This document shows positions 10,458 to 19,947 of a DNA stretch of 64,000 nucleotides, piece by piece (position 1 is the stretch's first letter; each line of letters starts with the position of its first letter). The notes under the pieces were generated by a model. That model was given only the letters and a program-made list of their open reading frames with translations, was not told the DNA's origin and made no database searches. Source of the DNA: Aquimarina sp. ERC-38 (lineage in GTDB: Bacteria; Bacteroidota; Bacteroidia; Flavobacteriales; Flavobacteriaceae); contig NZ_CP098511.1 in NCBI RefSeq assembly GCF_026222555.1, positions 1,221,501 to 1,285,500 on the forward strand, in the 5' to 3' direction. Position numbers and translations under genes: made by a program.

Positions 10458-11308
10458 AAATTTTAGTTACTGGTGGCAAAGGTCAATTAGCTTCTAGTAT
10501 TAAAGATATAAGCAAGCAATTTGATACATATAGTTTTTTCTTTCCTTCTTCAAAAGAGTTGGATATTACTAACAAGAATCAGGTAATTGAGTTCTTTAAA
10601 GAAAGAAATATTGAGTTTTGTGTAAATTGTGCTGCATATACTGCTGTAGATAAAGCTGAAGAAGAAGTACAGAAAACAATTCAGGTCAATGAGATAGGAG
10701 CAAAAAATCTAGCAGAAGTATGTAAAAAACATGACACAACATTAATACATATTTCCACTGACTTTGTATTTGACGGTAGGAAACAATCACCCTATCTTGA
10801 AGATGATGTAACTAATCCTTTGGGGGTTTACGGTAAGACAAAATTGAATGGTGAAAAACATATTAGTACTATCTTAAAAAAGCATGTAATTATTAGAACT
10901 TCCTGGTTATATTCTCAATATGGGAATAATTTCTTAAAAACAATGCTAAGATTAGCGTCAACCAGAGATGAAATTTCTGTGGTTAATGATCAGATAGGAA
11001 CTCCAACTTATGCAGGTGATTTAGCAGAAATTGTTATGTTATTTGTGACTAGAGACATAATAAAATATGGAATATATCATTACAGTAATGAAGGTATAGC
11101 TAGCTGGTATGATTTTGCAAAAACTATTTTTGATGAAAGTAATATTAAAACTTTAATTAAACCCATTTTAACAATTGATTACCCCACACCTGCTAAAAGA
11201 CCTAGTTATAGTGTTTTGAATTCTTCAAAAATTAGTGAGGAATTAGATATTAAAATTCCTCACTGGAAAACAAGTTTGAAAAAAGCAGTAATTTCTCTGA
11301 GTAGTTAG
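10454..11308 (+). CDS. rfbD: dTDP-4-dehydrorhamnose reductase
   Basis: A 284-residue short-chain dehydrogenase with TGGKGQLASS at residues 6-15, ISTDFVFDG near 100-108 and the catalytic Y126-GKT-K130. It reduces the 4-keto intermediate to dTDP-L-rhamnose with NADPH, ending the pathway. Rhamnose is therefore expected in the polysaccharide. It overlaps rfbC by 4 bases. Confidence 0.95.
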   Translation: MKILVTGGKGQLASSIKDISKQFDTYSFFFPSSKELDITNKNQVIEFFKERNIEFCVNCAAYTAVDKAEEEVQKTIQVNEIGAKNLAEVCKKHDTTLIHISTDFVFDGRKQSPYLEDDVTNPLGVYGKTKLNGEKHISTILKKHVIIRTSWLYSQYGNNFLKTMLRLASTRDEISVVNDQIGTPTYAGDLAEIVMLFVTRDIIKYGIYHYSNEGIASWYDFAKTIFDESNIKTLIKPILTIDYPTPAKRPSYSVLNSSKISEELDIKIPHWKTSLKKAVISLSS

Positions 11309-11366
11309 TTAAAGTTATGAATTACAAAGAACATTTAGTAAAATATCTAATTTTTTAATTCAATAA

Positions 11367-12545
11367 ATGTTCACGCTATCTAATCTTATAAAAAGAGGAG
11401 CTAATTATCTTCTAATGGTCTTATTAGCCAGAAGTATTCCTCTCCAGGAAATGGGTGTTTTTTCATCCTATATTAATATTATAGGGATACTTTTATTAAT
11501 AACTAATTTCGGTTTCAGCGAATATTTATTAGTTAATTCCAAAGATAATATTACTGGAAAAGATAACTTTAAAAAATTCTCTAATCTTTCCATACTCATA
11601 TTTATAGCGATTACCTTAGGAAGTATCTTTCTTCCAATTGAGAACATAAAATTATTCATACTGGTACTTTTAAAAATATATTTTGAAGTTCATCTTTACA
11701 ATATTCTTCTTTCCTATTATCAAGCAATTAATCAAATTAAAGTTATTACGGTAACCAATATAGTATCCGGAGTATTGTTTATTGTAATTTCTTTACTCTG
11801 CTATTATTTTGATAGCAAGATATATAGTTATTTAATATTTCTTAATATAGCCTATATTGTCGTAGTATTAATCCACTCTAGGTACGTAAAATTTCAAATA
11901 AAATCAATAAAGTCAATGGTATTGTTGTTGAAAGAAATAGGCAATGATTTAAAATACTATGGATTAACTACAATCACAGTCCCTATATACATGATGGCGC
12001 CTACCGTGATTGCTTCGTTACTTCTGTCAGAAGAAGTATTAGCACGGTATCAAGTAGCTTTTTCCATTTCTAATATTGTAACTTTAATATCCGTTTCAAT
12101 TTTACAAGCTAACTATCCACAATTTTTAAGTATTCGAGATGATATTAGAGCTTTAAGAACAGCCCTTATTAGAGTTGGGTTTAAAATTATAAGTTTTAAT
12201 ATAGTTATCTTTCTTATTTTCATCACTGTTGGTAAAGATTTACTTCTTTTGGTTTATAAAAAAGCAGCCTATGCTGATGCATATCTACCAATCCTGATGC
12301 TCTTAATTGCTTATACCATATTCATATTCGCATCAATTCTAGCTGTTATAATGGTAGTACATAAAAGGCAAAAACAAAAATCTAAATTTCATATTGAATT
12401 TATTATTATATCCCTATTATCAGGGCTCTGTTTAATTCACCTTTATGGCATTCTGGGAGTTACAATTTCATATATAGTACTTTATACTTATACAGCTGTA
12501 AGATACCTATATATGTATAATAAAATACATAAATCGTTACTTTAA
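11367..12545 (+). CDS. Wzx-type polysaccharide flippase (MOP superfamily)
   Basis: A 392-residue protein with about 11-12 membrane helices. The N-terminus (SNLIKRGANYLLMVLLARSI, PLQEMGVFSSY) is the usual start of polysaccharide-biosynthesis flippases. A stop codon lies directly upstream in frame (11364-11366), so the ATG at 11367 is the only sensible start, and the protein is somewhat short for the family. It flips lipid-linked repeat units to the periplasm. It is the only flippase in the locus, although there are five polymerase/ligase-like genes. Confidence 0.85.
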   Translation: MFTLSNLIKRGANYLLMVLLARSIPLQEMGVFSSYINIIGILLLITNFGFSEYLLVNSKDNITGKDNFKKFSNLSILIFIAITLGSIFLPIENIKLFILVLLKIYFEVHLYNILLSYYQAINQIKVITVTNIVSGVLFIVISLLCYYFDSKIYSYLIFLNIAYIVVVLIHSRYVKFQIKSIKSMVLLLKEIGNDLKYYGLTTITVPIYMMAPTVIASLLLSEEVLARYQVAFSISNIVTLISVSILQANYPQFLSIRDDIRALRTALIRVGFKIISFNIVIFLIFITVGKDLLLLVYKKAAYADAYLPILMLLIAYTIFIFASILAVIMVVHKRQKQKSKFHIEFIIISLLSGLCLIHLYGILGVTISYIVLYTYTAVRYLYMYNKIHKSLL

Positions 12546-12726
12546 TAAATCTGGTCAACTTATATTCATAGTTTTATCTTTTGTAAAAATAAATGACGAC
12601 TTTTGTTTTTGTTAGGATTAGTTTACTAGTACATTTTTATTAAAAAATAGTAAGTGTGCTAAGAATTAATTCTCCGTCAAAATAAAGAATTGAAAATTTT
12701 TTGACAAAGTTGATATAACTATTACA

Positions 12727-13908
12727 ATGAAGAAAAAAAATGTAATTTTATTGGGAGCATCTCTAGAAAGTGATAATAAAGGAGTTAATGCCTTAGGGAT
12801 AGGAGCCATTACTTTAATAAGTAATACTTGGGATGCTACTATTAATTTACTATGTCTAGGTGATGGAGTTTCAAAAAGTATTACAGTAAAAGTTAAACAA
12901 AAAGAAGTTGTAGTTCGTATAAATTACTTTTCAAAAAATGATATCAAGCGAAGTATAATTGAGGCTTATAAATATAAGTTATTTAATAGAAAACCTACTT
13001 CAAAAATTTCGCTTCTTATAAATTCACAAGATATAGCGTATGATATTAATGAAGGGGATAGTTTTAGCGATATATATGGGCTTAAAAGGATTCTCAGGCA
13101 TTTTAGCGATTCAAAACTAATGTTATTATGGAAAAAGCCGTTAATATTTTTACCACAAACTATTGGACCCTTTAATACTTTTTTAGGACAAAAACTAGGT
13201 GGGCATATTATTAAGAAACTGGATAAGCTTTACGTACGGGACACAAAAGCATTTGAATTTATTGATAAGTTAAGAAAGGAAAAGACTTTAGCTATTGATA
13301 TGGCAGTTTATATGACTCCGAAAGAAGTTGATTTTGAAGTAGCATCAAATACTATAGGTATTAATGTTAACGGACTTATGTATTTAAAGAATTATAAAAG
13401 TATGGAGGGGAAATACGATAATTATGTTGAACTGCTAACTGTTATCGTTAATAAAATAATAACTAGTAATTATAAGGTTTTATTAATTCCCCATACGTAT
13501 AACAAGAATACTCCGAATGTAGAGGACGATCTCGAAGCTATTAAATTATTCTTAAATGATAATAAATACGATTCTAACAAAATATCATTTTTAAATGAGG
13601 ATTATGATGCACAAGAACTGAAATATGTTATTTCACAAACTGAATTTTTTATAGGATCTAGAATGCATTCTTGTATAGCTGCATTATCAACCTCAGTGCC
13701 TACGATCGGTCTGGCATATAGCTACAAATTTGAAGGAACTTTTAAAATGTTCAAACAACAAAATAATGTTTATAATGTAAGCGAAATTAAAAAAACCGAA
13801 ATTGAGGTATTGTCTGATAACATCTTAAAAAAAATAAACTTACGAGAAAATACCAAATTAGATTTAATAAAAGAAAACACTAGGGAATTACTTAAACTAC
13901 AATCTTAA
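12727..13908 (+). CDS. Polysaccharide pyruvyl transferase family protein
   Basis: A 393-residue protein beginning KKNVILLGASLESDNKGVNA, then FLPQTIGPF, YVRDTKAFEFI and a C-terminal GSRMHSCIAALSTSVPTIGL with the conserved histidine. These are CsaB/WcaK-type motifs (PS_pyruv_trans). It likely transfers pyruvate from phosphoenolpyruvate as a ketal onto a sugar, giving the polymer negative charge. It sits one base from the FrhB-like gene that follows, a pairing common in exopolysaccharide loci. A 181-base gap without a clear promoter precedes it. Confidence 0.85.
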   Translation: MKKKNVILLGASLESDNKGVNALGIGAITLISNTWDATINLLCLGDGVSKSITVKVKQKEVVVRINYFSKNDIKRSIIEAYKYKLFNRKPTSKISLLINSQDIAYDINEGDSFSDIYGLKRILRHFSDSKLMLLWKKPLIFLPQTIGPFNTFLGQKLGGHIIKKLDKLYVRDTKAFEFIDKLRKEKTLAIDMAVYMTPKEVDFEVASNTIGINVNGLMYLKNYKSMEGKYDNYVELLTVIVNKIITSNYKVLLIPHTYNKNTPNVEDDLEAIKLFLNDNKYDSNKISFLNEDYDAQELKYVISQTEFFIGSRMHSCIAALSTSVPTIGLAYSYKFEGTFKMFKQQNNVYNVSEIKKTEIEVLSDNILKKINLRENTKLDLIKENTRELLKLQS

Positions 13909-13909
13909 A

Positions 13910-15118
13910 ATGGAAATAGAAAAGATGGTTTTGAAAGACAATCTTTGTGCCGGATGCGGTTTGTGCGAATCTGTATTTGAAACAAAAAAGATTTCTATTT
14001 CTTTCGATGATAAAGGTTTTCTAAGACCTACTTTTCACGACAAATTATCCTTGAAGGAGCAAGATCGTTTTAAAAATATTTGTCCTGGAATTAAAGCGGA
14101 ACATCCTAATATTGATCACTACAGTACTTTATGGGGACCGTACTTACATATGACGTCTGGTTTTGCTAAAAATCCGGAAGTAAGATATTCAGGGTCTTCA
14201 GGAGGTGTATTAACCGCCTTGGGATCGTACTTACTAGATTCGAAAAAAGTAGAATGTTTGTTGCATATTGGCGCTTCAGAAGAGTTACCCTATCTCAATG
14301 AGCCTAAAATTAGTTATAGCAGTAATGAAGTTCAAAAGAATACAGGTTCCAGATATGCTCCATCTGCCACTTTACAACAAATCAAAAGAGCTATTGAGAA
14401 CCATAATAGTATTGGTATTATAGGAAAACCATGCGATATATTAGGAGTAAGAAATTATATGAAGGTAGATGAAGTTGCAAATAAAAAAATAAAGTACCTA
14501 CTTTCATTTATGTGTGCTGGTGTACCTAGTCAGAAAGGTACAGATCATATTATTAACAATTTTAAATTAAAAAAAGAGAACGTAGTATCTCTTAAATATA
14601 GGGGAGAGGGATGGCCAGGCTATTTCAAGATTGTAGATAAAGAAGATAGAACACATAAAATCACTTATAACGAGTCTTGGGGAACGGTTTTGAATCGTTA
14701 TTTACAATTCCGATGTAAAATTTGTGCTGATGGTACCGGAGAGTTCGCAGATATCACTTGCGCTGATGCATGGGAATCTTCTGAAAATGGATACCCCTCC
14801 TTTGAAGAAAAAGAAGGAAAAAGTCTCATTATTATAAGAAATAAGAATGGAGCTGAACTTATAGAACAAGCTCAAAGTGCCAATTATCTTGTAGTGGAAG
14901 ATAAAATAATTACTGAAGAGCAACTTGGTAAAATGCAACCCTATCAAAAGTCCAGAAAACAGAATATTTTATCTCGTATCTTAGCTTTATATCTTTTTAA
15001 AAAATCAGTTCCTATCTATAATAAGAATTTACTCTTAAAAGCTGCTTTTAAAGAAAATCCGATATATCTTTTTAAAAATTTTTTAGGAATGATAAATAGG
15101 TTATGGAGATTAAAGTAA
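13910..15118 (+). CDS. FrhB-like Fe-S protein (coenzyme F420 hydrogenase/dehydrogenase beta-subunit family)
   Basis: A 402-residue protein with an N-terminal Cys cluster LCAGCGLCES (about residues 12-21) and CPG near 57, a central YSGSSGGVLTALGSYLL, IGKPCDILGVRNYM, and a C-terminal CKICADGTGEFADITCADAW. This domain order is that of FrhB-type proteins found with pyruvyl transferases in polysaccharide clusters. Its chemistry there is not established; F420 use is unlikely to be safe to assume in this phylum. The start is 1 base after the pyruvyl transferase stop. Confidence 0.85.
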   Translation: MEIEKMVLKDNLCAGCGLCESVFETKKISISFDDKGFLRPTFHDKLSLKEQDRFKNICPGIKAEHPNIDHYSTLWGPYLHMTSGFAKNPEVRYSGSSGGVLTALGSYLLDSKKVECLLHIGASEELPYLNEPKISYSSNEVQKNTGSRYAPSATLQQIKRAIENHNSIGIIGKPCDILGVRNYMKVDEVANKKIKYLLSFMCAGVPSQKGTDHIINNFKLKKENVVSLKYRGEGWPGYFKIVDKEDRTHKITYNESWGTVLNRYLQFRCKICADGTGEFADITCADAWESSENGYPSFEEKEGKSLIIIRNKNGAELIEQAQSANYLVVEDKIITEEQLGKMQPYQKSRKQNILSRILALYLFKKSVPIYNKNLLLKAAFKENPIYLFKNFLGMINRLWRLK

Positions 15119-15121
15119 CTT

Positions 15122-16132
15122 ATGGAAAGAGAAAAAGTTTATATTATAATTTTAAATTATATAAATTGGAGAGACACTATTGAATGTCTAGAAAGTATAC
15201 TTAAAACTGATTATAAAAATTATCAAATTATAGTCGTAGATAATTCTCCTAATGAAGAATCAATAATAAATCTTAAAAAATGGGCCAAAGGTGAGGACCA
15301 TTTAAAAATAAAAACGTCATTCAATAATTTAATTTATCCTCTAGTGGCCAAACCACTTTCATATAGCTACTTGTCTGAAGAAGAGAGTAAATTTCGGTTC
15401 CAGGATGAAACCTTATTAGTAATAAAAGCCAATGAGAATCTTGGCTTTTCTGCTGGTAATAATGTAGCTTTAAGATATATTTTGAGAAGAAAAGACTTCA
15501 AATTTTGTTGGTTACTAAATAATGATACGGTAATAAAGGATAATACTCTCAATGAACAAATCAATTTTTTTAATGATCATGCAGATCAGAAAATAGGTAT
15601 TTTGGGAAGTAAGCTTTTGTATTATTATAATCCGGAGATAATACAAGCAGTTGGTGGAAAATTTAATAATAAATTATTTGTATCCAAACATATTGGGGAA
15701 GGAGAACCTGATTCAACCCAGAAAGAAATGTTTCCAAATATTGATTATGTAGTTGGCGCATCTATGTTTGTTACAAATTCTTTTTTGGAAGATGTTGGTA
15801 TATTGAGTGAAGACTATTTTTTATATTTTGAAGAACTAGATTGGACTTATAGAGCAAAAGAGAAAAAATGGACTATTGATTGGTGTCCGGGAGCAGTTGT
15901 TTATCATAAAGAAGGAGGAGCTATAGGATCTTCGTCAAACTATAGACAAAGAAGTTATTTTTCTGAAATTAATATTTTTAAAAGCAGAAAAATTTTTTAC
16001 AATAAATTTTTTAAAAACACTACTTCTTTTTGGATAGGTAGTATTATAATTATTAGTAACAGATTAAGAAGATTTCAATTTAGACTGACATATAATTTTT
16101 TAAAAACCTTAGTAAAGAAAAATGAATCTTAG
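15122..16132 (+). CDS. Family 2 glycosyltransferase (rhamnosyltransferase-like)
   Basis: GT-A protein of 336 residues. Motifs are VYIIILNYINWRDTIECLES, YKNYQIIVVDNSPNE, ANENLGFSAGNNVALRY and the LLNNDTVI metal-binding motif (about residues 131-138), then DYVVGASMFV and FLYFEELDWTYRAKEK. The last segment is typical of rhamnosyltransferase-type GT2 enzymes, which fits the rhamnose genes upstream. An unusual insertion of about 35 residues (around 60-95) separates the first two motifs. It overlaps the next gene by 11 bases. Confidence 0.88.
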   Translation: MEREKVYIIILNYINWRDTIECLESILKTDYKNYQIIVVDNSPNEESIINLKKWAKGEDHLKIKTSFNNLIYPLVAKPLSYSYLSEEESKFRFQDETLLVIKANENLGFSAGNNVALRYILRRKDFKFCWLLNNDTVIKDNTLNEQINFFNDHADQKIGILGSKLLYYYNPEIIQAVGGKFNNKLFVSKHIGEGEPDSTQKEMFPNIDYVVGASMFVTNSFLEDVGILSEDYFLYFEELDWTYRAKEKKWTIDWCPGAVVYHKEGGAIGSSSNYRQRSYFSEINIFKSRKIFYNKFFKNTTSFWIGSIIIISNRLRRFQFRLTYNFLKTLVKKNES

Positions 16133-17420
16133 AGCAATTTTAATTTTTCTATTACTTCTGTTATCAGTATATCAAGATTTTCCTTTAGTCAATATTTTTG
16201 GAGAAATCGCGAGATCTCCCATTGTTTTCATTTCCCCTTTCTTATTACTCTATTTGTTATTTTCAAAGAAAATAAAGATCTCTAATTATACTAAGTTATT
16301 TATTACGTACATTATATATTTAATGGTAATCTCAATTATTCATATTACATACATTTTAATAGTTCAAAACCAGCTAATTTTTTTAGGAGAGAACCTTATA
16401 ATTAAAACTATTAAAATGATGACATATCCTATAGTTGCACTAATTTATTACCAATTTTTTTATACTTTTTTAGAGAAGAAAGATTTTAGGTTTGATACGT
16501 TCTTCAAATCACTTTTTTATTTACAAGTTTTCCTAATAGTATTTATAATTTTTGAAGCTTTTTACTCTAAGAAATTAGATACATTTATGGATTATATACA
16601 TTCCAATGATTTAAAATATTGGAGAATTCGATTATTAACTTACGAAGAAAGTTGGGTTGGTAGTATTATCACTATAATTTCTTTTCTAAATATGTATCTT
16701 GTTACTTATTTGGATAAAAGAAAAATAGTGATGCTAGTTACCTATCTGTCATCAATCTTTTTTATTATTTTCTACAGTATAAGAAGCGAGTCTAAAGGTT
16801 ACCTTTTAGTTTTTTTAATATCTGCGTTACCTTTATTAATTCAATATTTATATAACAATAAAAAAACCAGGAAATTTTTAATAATAGGTATTGTTTGTAT
16901 TTTTTCCTTGGGAATAACCTTATTCTTTTCATTAAAAGAATTTGTGTTTCAACAATTATATTCAAGTATAACTTTTGGCACAAGGTTTTCCTCTTATTTA
17001 TCTGCTATTAGTACGTTTGCTTATCACCCTTTGGGTGTTGGTTGGGGTCCTTATCTTTGTTTTTATCCTAATAATTTAATAGATGTGATTAATTCTGATA
17101 TTATGAGTCCTTTTAATTTGGAGGAGGTCAAATTATACTTAAATGATACTAAATCCTTATCTTCAAAGACTTATTTTTTTGATAATTTAGTTTTCGGCGG
17201 TATTCCATTTCTGTTATTTTATTTTATTTTTTTTATAAAGAGATATATTTATTTTTCAAAACTAAAAATTCAGCAGTTAGCATTTATTCGTATTCCTTTA
17301 TTATATGTAATATTAAGTAGTTTATTGTACGTTACATTTTCTATTAAATATGAAGTTTGGTTTTTCATGGCTTTTTTAGATGTATTACAGAAAAAAATTA
17401 AAAGTAAAGTCCTTGTTTGA
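16122..17420 (+). CDS. Polytopic membrane protein, putative Wzy-like polymerase
   Basis: A 432-residue membrane protein with about ten helices and an extracytoplasmic loop holding FGTRFSSYLSAISTFAYHPL and GVGWGPYLCFYP, in the position where Wzy proteins carry their catalytic loop. Similarity to known polymerases is not obvious, so the role rests on topology and context. It overlaps the GT2 gene upstream by 11 bases and the GT4 gene downstream by 41 bases. Confidence 0.6.
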   Translation: MNLRAILIFLLLLLSVYQDFPLVNIFGEIARSPIVFISPFLLLYLLFSKKIKISNYTKLFITYIIYLMVISIIHITYILIVQNQLIFLGENLIIKTIKMMTYPIVALIYYQFFYTFLEKKDFRFDTFFKSLFYLQVFLIVFIIFEAFYSKKLDTFMDYIHSNDLKYWRIRLLTYEESWVGSIITIISFLNMYLVTYLDKRKIVMLVTYLSSIFFIIFYSIRSESKGYLLVFLISALPLLIQYLYNNKKTRKFLIIGIVCIFSLGITLFFSLKEFVFQQLYSSITFGTRFSSYLSAISTFAYHPLGVGWGPYLCFYPNNLIDVINSDIMSPFNLEEVKLYLNDTKSLSSKTYFFDNLVFGGIPFLLFYFIFFIKRYIYFSKLKIQQLAFIRIPLLYVILSSLLYVTFSIKYEVWFFMAFLDVLQKKIKSKVLV

Positions 17421-18555
17421 TAAAAGAATTTTAATTGTTTCAGGTTATTTTCCCTATCCTACGTTATTTGGAGGAACATTTGATATATGGGAAAGAATCA
17501 AGGGAATAAAGCAGCTAGGTTGCGAAGTTGATTTAATATATACTTATAAATCCCTACCAAAGAAAGAAGACCTTTTAGTTGTACAAAAGCATGTTGAAAT
17601 TATTGGAAACGTAAAGCGGGTTAATAATCCATTTTATTTATTGCATAGAAAGCCTTTACAAGTAGTTTCCAGGAAAGAACTTAAAAGTATACAATTCAAA
17701 AGACATTATGATATTGTAGTCCTAGAATCAGAAAGCGTCGGAGAAATCCTAGAAAATAAGACTTTAAAAAGAAATAAAACCATTCTTAGAGTTCATAATA
17801 ATGAAGCAAAATTTTTTAAAAACTTGGCAAGAAGTACTTCTAATTTTTTTAAAAAATTTTATTATCGGTGGGAAGCAAAAAAATATGAATCATATTCCAA
17901 GCATATTTACCGGGAATCTAACAAGTTGTGGTTTATTTCTTTAGATGAATTAAATAATTATTTACAGCAAGGTGAAAAATCTAAAAGTGTACATCTCCCC
18001 CCCCCAATTAATGATACCTTTTTAAAACAAAGCTTGGGTAATCATACTGTTTTGTACGTAGGCGCCTTATTTATGGATAATAATCTTTTTGGTATTTTAT
18101 GGTATTTGGAAAATATACATGATAAGATTAGTAATATGTATTCAAATTATAGATTATTAATTTGTGGTAGTACCGGAAATCGTTCAGAAGATTATTTCAA
18201 AAATAAATTTGGGAGATACAATAGATTGGATCTTTATTTAAATTTAAAAGATATTACAAAAATATATACATTGGCTTCAGTATTTATAAATCCTGTTTTT
18301 CATGGAGCAGGAGTTAAATTAAAGTCAATTAATGCTATAGTTAAAGGTTTACCACTAGTTACCACATCAATTGGTGCAGAGGGGATAGGTTTGGTTAAAG
18401 AAGAAATGTTTTTTCTTGCAAATAATAAAGATCAGTTTATAGAAAGCATAGAAAAATCTTTTGCAAAGGATAATCAAGAAATGGTTGAAAAGGCACAAAA
18501 TCATTTAAAATCCAATCATTATTTAAAAATTTTGAAGGAACAAATACAAAATTAA
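17380..18555 (+). CDS. Glycosyltransferase, GT4-like
   Basis: A GT-B enzyme of 391 residues. The N-terminal domain opens KRILIVSGYFPYPTLFGGTF (about residues 15-34), the linker holds LRVHNNEAKFFKNLAR, and the donor domain shows VLYVGALFMDNN, NPVFHGAGVKLKSINAIVKG and GLPLVTTSIGAEGI. The ATG at 17380 overlaps the upstream gene by 41 bases; a TTG at 17413 nearer to the first strand is also possible. A run of eight C residues lies inside the gene near 17998-18005 and is an unusual homopolymer for this AT-rich DNA. Confidence 0.82.
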   Translation: MYYRKKLKVKSLFDKRILIVSGYFPYPTLFGGTFDIWERIKGIKQLGCEVDLIYTYKSLPKKEDLLVVQKHVEIIGNVKRVNNPFYLLHRKPLQVVSRKELKSIQFKRHYDIVVLESESVGEILENKTLKRNKTILRVHNNEAKFFKNLARSTSNFFKKFYYRWEAKKYESYSKHIYRESNKLWFISLDELNNYLQQGEKSKSVHLPPPINDTFLKQSLGNHTVLYVGALFMDNNLFGILWYLENIHDKISNMYSNYRLLICGSTGNRSEDYFKNKFGRYNRLDLYLNLKDITKIYTLASVFINPVFHGAGVKLKSINAIVKGLPLVTTSIGAEGIGLVKEEMFFLANNKDQFIESIEKSFAKDNQEMVEKAQNHLKSNHYLKILKEQIQN

Positions 18556-18600
18556 TTTATAGAGGTTTTAATTTGCATAAATAAATGTAAAACAAAAATT

Positions 18601-19824
18601 TTGGAAAGAAGTAAAAAATTTTTCAACATACTATTAATTGCTATTGCTACTTTTCCAATAACGGGTTTGAAATTTGCTAAGTTTACAATGATATTTTGGA
18701 CTTTAACCGCAATTTTTTTTATTATTAAATATAAACGTTATCGTCTTAGAAAAAATGAAATTCTTACGGTAGCTTTCGTTTCTAGCTATTATTTATTATG
18801 CGTTTTTTCTTATTTCTTTTTCTCTGATTATAATGATGAAGGAGCAAAAGATTTAATTTTAAAATTACCTTTTATAATTTTCCCAATTGCTATTTTTCTT
18901 CTCAGAGATTTTATTTTAACAAAAAATACGCTACAAATTTTAGTTTTTTTTACGGTAGCAACTATTTTTTCCGCAGTTCATGTTTGGATGTACATAATTG
19001 ATACAGGGTTTAGTTACATGTTAGATGTAGATACATACTACAATCCAATATTTAGAAATATTTTCAGTGATGTTACGGGAATGCATTTACCTTATCTAGG
19101 CATTGTGTATGGTTTCTCCTGTATTATAATATTACACCTAATTTTAAAAAAGGATTATACTTTAAAGTTCAAAATGGTTTTAATGTTAGGTATTGTTTTT
19201 TTAATTTTTTCAATAATATTATTTTCTGCAAGGATGGCAATATTCTCTACAATTCTTGCTTTTTGCTATTATATATTTAATTCTATAGAAAGGAGAACTT
19301 CAATTATGGTAGTTCTTATTATGCTTCTTTTTGTCACTGTAACATCTATGCTTTCTCCAGTACAAAGAAGATTTGATGAATTAAAAGAAATGAAATTCAG
19401 CATGCCAGAGTTTAACGAAAAATCAGACAAAGTAAATTTCAGATATGGAATTTACTATTGTAGTTATAAAATATTAGAAAAAAAATGGCTTTTGGGCGTT
19501 GGTTTAGGTAATGTCCAGAACGAATTAGATCAATGTTACCAAAATTTTAAATATAGTAATTACGATGATTTTTCAAAAGTTAAGTACAATTCGCATAATC
19601 AATTCTTACATGAATGGATGTCGAAAGGTATTTTTGGTTTCGTAATTTTCATTACTTTTTTACTCTATTTTTTTGTAAATAACGACAAAATGTATATATC
19701 TTTTCTGATAATAGTTGTTCTTGGATTATTTACAGAAAATTTATTTGAAAGGGAGGTTGGAGTAATATTTTTTAATTTCTTTAATTCCTTGTTTTTTATC
19801 AAATCAAGTTTAGGCAATAAATGA
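18601..19824 (+). CDS. O-antigen ligase/polymerase family membrane protein (Wzy_C type)
   Basis: A 407-residue protein with about ten helices. The loop near residues 280-340 reads NFRYGIYYCSYKILEKKWLL, GVGLGNVQNELDQCYQNF and NSHNQFLHEWMSKG, the Wzy_C pattern with the conserved H-N. It is clearly a paralogue of the protein at 4206-5456 (shared GIY-C-x-E/K-I, G-G-VQ-LD-CY). The start is TTG at 18601. A glycosyltransferase remnant begins at its stop codon. Confidence 0.78.
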   Translation: MERSKKFFNILLIAIATFPITGLKFAKFTMIFWTLTAIFFIIKYKRYRLRKNEILTVAFVSSYYLLCVFSYFFFSDYNDEGAKDLILKLPFIIFPIAIFLLRDFILTKNTLQILVFFTVATIFSAVHVWMYIIDTGFSYMLDVDTYYNPIFRNIFSDVTGMHLPYLGIVYGFSCIIILHLILKKDYTLKFKMVLMLGIVFLIFSIILFSARMAIFSTILAFCYYIFNSIERRTSIMVVLIMLLFVTVTSMLSPVQRRFDELKEMKFSMPEFNEKSDKVNFRYGIYYCSYKILEKKWLLGVGLGNVQNELDQCYQNFKYSNYDDFSKVKYNSHNQFLHEWMSKGIFGFVIFITFLLYFFVNNDKMYISFLIIVVLGLFTENLFEREVGVIFFNFFNSLFFIKSSLGNK

Positions 19825-19924
19825 GACAATATTTGATCCTGCATCTATTGATAAAAGAGTGAAGCAAAAAACTTATTATTTTCAAATTACAAGCTACCTA
19901 ACATATATAAACCTTTCTTTTTAA
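19820..19924 (+). pseudogene. Remnant of a glycosyltransferase 5' end
   Basis: Starting at the stop of the preceding gene, a frame without a start codon reads NETIFDPASIDKRVKQKTYY and stops at 19922-19924. The first part matches the start of the GT4 protein at 3019 (TVTIFDPLSIDG). At DNA level positions 19826-19852 match 3040-3066 at 24 of 27 bases. After SID the similarity ends. I read it as the 5' scrap of a lost glycosyltransferase gene. Confidence 0.55.
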
Positions 19925-19947
19925 AATATAACCATATAATTAAACGT

